From NCBI GenBank assembly GCA_031254915.1, contig JAIRTL010000092.1, forward strand, positions 1-64,000: DNA of 64,000 nt, written 5' to 3'. The stretch's first letter is position 1, and every line of letters starts with the position of its first letter. Below are positions 60,201 to 64,000 of the stretch, one piece after another. Below the pieces are notes generated by a model. That model had not been told where the DNA came from and did not search any database. It worked only from the letters and a program-made list of their open reading frames with translations. The stretch comes from Planctomycetota bacterium (GTDB lineage: Bacteria; Planctomycetota; SZUA-567). Position numbers and translations under genes: made by a program.

Positions 60201-61190
60201 TCACGCCCCTTCACGGCTCCGGCGTGTGCGCAGGGTGTCGACGTAGACGGCGATGACGATGATGACGCCCAGGATGATCCGCTGCCAGAACGAGTTGATG
60301 CCGTTCAGGTTCAGGCCGTTTCTGAGCAGCGCTATCACGCAGGCTCCCACCAGGGATCCCAAAATGGTGCCTTCACCGCCCGCCATGCTGGTGCCGCCCA
60401 CCACCGAGGCGAAAATGCCTTCGAACTCGTAGCCGTCTCCCGAATTGGCCTGCACGCTGACCATGCGCGCGGCCAGCAGCACGCCGGCCAGTCCGGCCAG
60501 GGCGTCGCCGAGGACGAAGGACTTGAAGATGGTCCATTTGTTGCTAATGCCCGACATGCGAGCTGCCTCGGGATTGGAACCGACGGCGTAGAGGCTGCGC
60601 CCGAAGGTCGTCCGCCGCAGGATGAACGAGAGGATGACGGCCAGGATGACGAATATGTACACGGGCACCGGAATGCCCAGGACTCGGCCGCTGCCGAGGA
60701 ACTGGAGGCTTTCCAGGATCTGCTTGGGAATGGCGCGGCGGACGGTGACGGTCTGCCCGCTGGAAACCACCTGCAGAGCCCCCCGGAAAATCCACATGCT
60801 GCCCAAGGTGGCAATGAAGGAGATAAGCCCCATTTTCGTCACCATGAAGCCGTTGACGGCGCCGCAAATCATGCCGGCGATCACGCCTGCCACGACCGCG
60901 ACCCACAGCGGGGCCTGGAACTGCCTGAGCACCAGCAGGCAGACGGTGCCGGAGAGACCGACGATCGAGCCCATCGACAGGTCGATGCAGCCGCCGACCA
61001 TGACGAAGGTCATGCCCATGGCCAGCATCACGTAGACCGACGCCGACAGCAGCACCTGGAGAATGTTGTTGGGGTCGCGGAAGGTGGGCGTCGAAACAAG
61101 CAGGATGACGAAAACGGCGATCAGGATGGAGAAGGGGCCCAACGCCTTCAACGCCCTGTTGTTCAGGATTTTGGCGAATAGTTCTTGCAT
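60201..61190 (-). CDS. Ribose/allose-type ABC transporter permease
   Basis: 329 aa, RbsC family with about eight to ten membrane helices. Hallmarks: G-M-T-F-V-M-V-G-G-C-I-D-L-S-M-G-S and the EAA-like N-P-E-A-A-R-M-S-G-I-S. It forms the channel dimer for the binding protein at 62.8 kb and the ATPase at 61.2 kb. GGGAG lies before ATG 61190. Imported sugar is presumed to be a pentose or hexose; AlsC and RbsC cannot be told apart here. Confidence 0.93.
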   Translation of the reverse strand: MQELFAKILNNRALKALGPFSILIAVFVILLVSTPTFRDPNNILQVLLSASVYVMLAMGMTFVMVGGCIDLSMGSIVGLSGTVCLLVLRQFQAPLWVAVVAGVIAGMICGAVNGFMVTKMGLISFIATLGSMWIFRGALQVVSSGQTVTVRRAIPKQILESLQFLGSGRVLGIPVPVYIFVILAVILSFILRRTTFGRSLYAVGSNPEAARMSGISNKWTIFKSFVLGDALAGLAGVLLAARMVSVQANSGDGYEFEGIFASVVGGTSMAGGEGTILGSLVGACVIALLRNGLNLNGINSFWQRIILGVIIVIAVYVDTLRTRRSREGA

Positions 61191-61228
61191 TTTCCAATGC
61201 TCCCGACTGACGGATCTGCGACAAAAGG

Positions 61229-62725
61229 CTACCGCTTTTTCACCCCGGTGGCGTATCGCATTATCAATTCGGAATCGGCCTCGGTCCTGTCGAGGGTGGC
61301 GGCTATCCGCCCTTCCCGGTATACCACGACCCGGTCGCTCATGCCCAGGATCTCGGGAAGCTCCGAGGAAATCATGATGATGCCGATCCCCTGATCGGAC
61401 AATTCGTTCATCAGCTTGTAGATCTCGTATTTGGCGCCGACGTCGATGCCGCGCGTCGGCTCGTCGAACACCAGTACCCTGGCCTTTCGCGACAGCCATT
61501 TGGCCAAAATCACCTTCTGCTGGTTGCCGCCGGAGAGGTTCTTGGCCTTGACCCTGATGCTGGGCGTCTTGATGGCGAGACGGGAACGGAAGCTTTCGGC
61601 ATTGTCGGCCGCCCGCCGCTCGTTCATCACCGCCGCGCTGGACAGCTGCCTGAGCGAGGCCAGGTTGATGTTGGACTCGACGTCCAGAGTGAAGCACAGG
61701 CCGAAGAGCTTGCGATTCTCGGTCATATAGACGAACCCCTCGTCGATCGCCTCCCCGGGCGTGCGGAAGTGCATGGTCTTGCCGAAGAGGACAGCCTCCT
61801 TTTCGTCGGCCGGATCCACGCCGAAGAGCGCGCGCATGGACTCGGTTCGACCCGCGCCCACCAAGCCGGCCAGGCCGACGATCTCGCCGGCGCGCACCGT
61901 CAGGCCGCCGATGTCCAGTTTGTTCCGGCAGCGGAGGTTCTTCACCTCGAAAATGATCTCCCCGATCTTCCGTTCGTACTTGGGGTACTTGCTGGTGAAT
62001 TCGCGGCCGACCATGAGTCTGATCAACTCGTCGCTGCTGGTGTCCTTGTAGTCCATGGTTCCGACGCGCCGGCCGTCCCGGAGCACGGTGACGCGGTCGG
62101 CGATGCGCGGCAGTTCCTCCAAACGGTGGGATATGTAGATGATCCCGACGCCCTGCCGCTTCAAGTCGAGGATGATTTCGAACAGGTGTTCGATCTCGTT
62201 TTCGGTAAGGCTCGAGGTTGGTTCGTCGAATACGATGATGCGGCAGCCGCGGGAGACCACCTTGGCGATCTCCACCATCTGCTGCTCGGCGATGCTCAGG
62301 TGCCTGGTGAGCCGCGCCGGGTCGATGTCCAGCTTGATGGCGTCGGCGAGGATCCGGCCCGCCTCCCGGCGCATCCACCTTTCGTCGATGACGCCCAGGG
62401 TGTTTTTCGGGCGGCCCAGGAAGATGTTGTTGGCGACGTCCAGGTGGGTGCAGATGTTGAGTTCTTGGAAGACGACGCCGATGCCCAGCCGGGTGGCGTG
62501 CTGCGCGTCCTCGACGTGCACCCGCCTGCCGTCGATGCGGATACTTCCGGCATCCGGCCGGTACACGCCGTACAGCACCTTGATGAGCGTGGACTTGCCG
62601 GCGCCGTTTTCGCCCAGCAGCGCGTGGACCTCGCCCGCCCGCAGTTCCAGCGATAGATCGTCCAGCGCCGTGACGCCCGGAAATTGCTTGGTGATGCCTT
62701 CCATGCTGAGGAGCGGTTGTTCCAT
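61229..62725 (-). CDS. Ribose/allose-type ABC transporter ATPase (two ABC domains)
   Basis: 498 aa, RbsA layout. First domain Walker A G-E-N-G-A-G-K-S, signature L-S-I-A-E-Q-Q and Walker B I-I-V-F-D-E-P-T-S. The second domain has the degenerate loop G-L-V-G-A-G-R-T, signature L-S-G-G-N-Q-Q and V-L-V-F-D-E-P-T-R-G-I-D. Degeneration of the second Walker A (Arg for Lys) is normal in this family. GGGAG precedes ATG 62725. Confidence 0.95.
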   Translation of the reverse strand: MEQPLLSMEGITKQFPGVTALDDLSLELRAGEVHALLGENGAGKSTLIKVLYGVYRPDAGSIRIDGRRVHVEDAQHATRLGIGVVFQELNICTHLDVANNIFLGRPKNTLGVIDERWMRREAGRILADAIKLDIDPARLTRHLSIAEQQMVEIAKVVSRGCRIIVFDEPTSSLTENEIEHLFEIILDLKRQGVGIIYISHRLEELPRIADRVTVLRDGRRVGTMDYKDTSSDELIRLMVGREFTSKYPKYERKIGEIIFEVKNLRCRNKLDIGGLTVRAGEIVGLAGLVGAGRTESMRALFGVDPADEKEAVLFGKTMHFRTPGEAIDEGFVYMTENRKLFGLCFTLDVESNINLASLRQLSSAAVMNERRAADNAESFRSRLAIKTPSIRVKAKNLSGGNQQKVILAKWLSRKARVLVFDEPTRGIDVGAKYEIYKLMNELSDQGIGIIMISSELPEILGMSDRVVVYREGRIAATLDRTEADSELIMRYATGVKKR

Positions 62726-62838
62726 GCCGATCTCCCGAGAGGGCGCACGCACGCCCTTTCCAGGCAACGTTGAAACACGTCGGATTCCAATCGAATGGAG
62801 CGGGCGGTTCCGGGGCTGGAACCGCCCGCGGAGCGGCG

Positions 62839-63810
62839 CTACAGGAAGTTCAGCGGGAACAGGAGCTTCTGAATGTCCTCGTCGTTGACCTTTTCCTTGG
62901 GCACGACGGTGCAGCCGGTATCCTGGATGCCGTAGGGAGCCTCGTCCAGCTTCAACTCGCCCCTGAAGAAGCGGGCGGCGGCCTCGGAGCCGAGTTCACC
63001 CATCTTGACGGGCTGCTGCACCATCTGCGCATCGACGACACCATCCTCCATCAGGGCGACGATGTCCTCGTTGGCGTCGAAGCCGACGATTTTGATGTCG
63101 GTGCGGTTGGCTTGGATGAGCCCGTTGCCGCAGCCGGATGTGGAATAGTCGTTGATGCAGTAGAAGCCGGCCAGATCGGGGTTGGCCATGATGATGTCGA
63201 GGGTCTGGGTGGTGGCGACCGACATGTTGCCCTCATGGTAGAAAGAGCCGATGACGTTGATTTCGGGGTAGGCCTCCTTCATCCGTTCGCGGAAGCCGCG
63301 CTCGCGGGCGGAGTCGGAACTGGCGGCGGCGTTGGTAGAGAGGATGAAAATCTTGCCCTTCTTGCCGGTGAGGTCCGCCATGGTGTCGGCGGCCATGCGG
63401 CCGGCGGTCTCATTGTTGGTGGCGAAACCGATGAGGTAGTCGTCGGTGCTGATGGTGGTGTCGACGAGGATGACGGGAATGCCCTTTTTCATGGCGTCCT
63501 GGCAGGGGGCGACCAGGGCGTCCATCTCGACTGGCGCCAGGATGATGGCGTCGGGATTTGTGGCGATGGCGTCGAACATGTAGGTGACCTGACGCTCGGC
63601 GTTGTCGGACTTGTCGGGGTGGAGAATGGTGTAATCGAGGCCGTTCGTGTCGGCGCCGTGCTCGACGCCGCCGGCGACCGTGGTCCAGAAGGGGTGTACG
63701 CCCTTGGAGACGAACACGACCTTCTTCTTGCCGTCGGCCGCGAAGGCGGTTCCGGCCAGGAACGCCATACCGAGGATGACGGCGACAACCGATGTAGCTC
63801 TCATTTTCAT
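62839..63810 (-). CDS. Periplasmic sugar-binding protein (RbsB family)
   Basis: 323 aa. Signal peptide (about 1-24, cleavage after A-F-A). Type I periplasmic-binding fold starting K-K-V-V-F-V-S-K-G-V-H-P-F-W. Binding positions include P-F-W (about 40-42), D-T-T-I and F-D-A-N-E-D. First gene of the operon: GAGGAG stands before ATG 63810. It delivers the ligand to the RbsC-like permease. The ligand is unknown; the operon content favours allose, allulose or a related sugar over ribose. Confidence 0.93.
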   Translation of the reverse strand: MKMRATSVVAVILGMAFLAGTAFAADGKKKVVFVSKGVHPFWTTVAGGVEHGADTNGLDYTILHPDKSDNAERQVTYMFDAIATNPDAIILAPVEMDALVAPCQDAMKKGIPVILVDTTISTDDYLIGFATNNETAGRMAADTMADLTGKKGKIFILSTNAAASSDSARERGFRERMKEAYPEINVIGSFYHEGNMSVATTQTLDIIMANPDLAGFYCINDYSTSGCGNGLIQANRTDIKIVGFDANEDIVALMEDGVVDAQMVQQPVKMGELGSEAAARFFRGELKLDEAPYGIQDTGCTVVPKEKVNDEDIQKLLFPLNFL

Positions 63811-64000
63811 GGCTTCTCCTCGCAAATGATCGGCAAAAACGCGGTTCATCGCGCGGAGGTCGACTGTTTCGGCCACCCGGCATTTGCGGCGGCGGATTCC
63901 GACGCGGCGGGACGCGTTTTCGACGCGATCCAATGGGACTCCGCGCAAACAATGCACGGACTCGATTACGACGCGGGCAAGAGCGGTTCCAAACGAATGC
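63811..64000. other. Upstream region of the sugar operon (window edge)
   Basis: 190 bp with no intact gene and no convincing promoter. The rbsB frame stays open to about 63957 without a start-codon context. The operon promoter and any ROK operator probably lie here or beyond the edge. Confidence 0.4.

Overview
This 64 kb window is GC-rich chromosomal DNA from a diderm bacterium. Evidence for an LPS outer membrane is a full-length LptD, a PilM-N-O-P-Q type secretin operon, several lipoproteins and an RfaY-like LPS kinase. An anaerobic, fermentative lifestyle is suggested by a ferredoxin-dependent 2-oxoacid oxidoreductase, a MtaA/MtbA-type UroD-family protein, a Memo/AmmeMemoRadiSam protein and a ribose-type sugar ABC system. 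The very large zinc-ribbon signal peptidase I and the general gene content would fit the PVC superphylum (for example Lentisphaerota/Kiritimatiellota). That assignment is an inference; no rRNA or tRNA was seen.

Layout. 1-1.3 kb: end of a ferredoxin-like gene and an FAD/NAD oxidoreductase. 1.5-4.8 kb (-): rpiB-cmk-uvrB. 4.85-6.5 kb (-): patatin-like lipase and RfaY-like kinase, with a promoter so close to the ATG that the mRNA looks leaderless. 6.6-17.3 kb (+): UbiB-like kinase, two lipoproteins, a GH1-like protein lacking its catalytic nucleophile, Memo protein, rhamnulokinase-type kinase, another lipoprotein, membrane M48 protease and an STN-domain exported protein. 17.5-20.5 kb: class II aldolase, Tyr-rich exported protein, a repeat-rich gap and a UroD-family methyltransferase. 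20.6-22.2 kb (-): GH57 branching enzyme. 22.5-31 kb (+): pilMNOPQ, then lptD. 31-33.9 kb: ruvB, purine nucleoside phosphorylase, methyltransferase. 34-38.8 kb (-): giant lepB, HAD phosphatase, a 35-aa basic protein with its own promoter, and a TIM-barrel/sigma54 activator. 39.3-46.1 kb (+): XRE-cupin regulator, acyl-CoA synthetase, ferredoxin, 2-oxoacid:ferredoxin oxidoreductase (alpha, fused beta-gamma) and branched-chain aminotransferase, a coherent branched-chain amino acid/acyl-CoA module. 46.3-49.8 kb (-): greA, aspartate aminotransferase, a membrane protein and a pentapeptide protein. 50-54.2 kb (-): SNF2 helicase. 54.4-63.8 kb (-): FucA-like aldolase, then an RbsBAC-HPS-PHI-PfkB-ROK-PHI-RPE sugar operon.

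The two observations most worth following are these. (1) A dispersed intergenic repeat (R1) has three copies of exactly 120 bp at 19005-19124, 33904-34023 and 42018-42137, plus a fragment at 3610-3640 that supplies the end of cmk; a second repeat (R2) occurs at 42161-42238 and 46139-46215. (2) The 55.4-63.8 kb operon pairs an imported sugar with hexulose-6-phosphate synthase-family chemistry and two divergent hexuloisomerase paralogues. Recurrent promoters of the form TTGnCA-N16/18-TATACT or TATAAT are visible, so sigma70-type transcription units can be drawn with some confidence.
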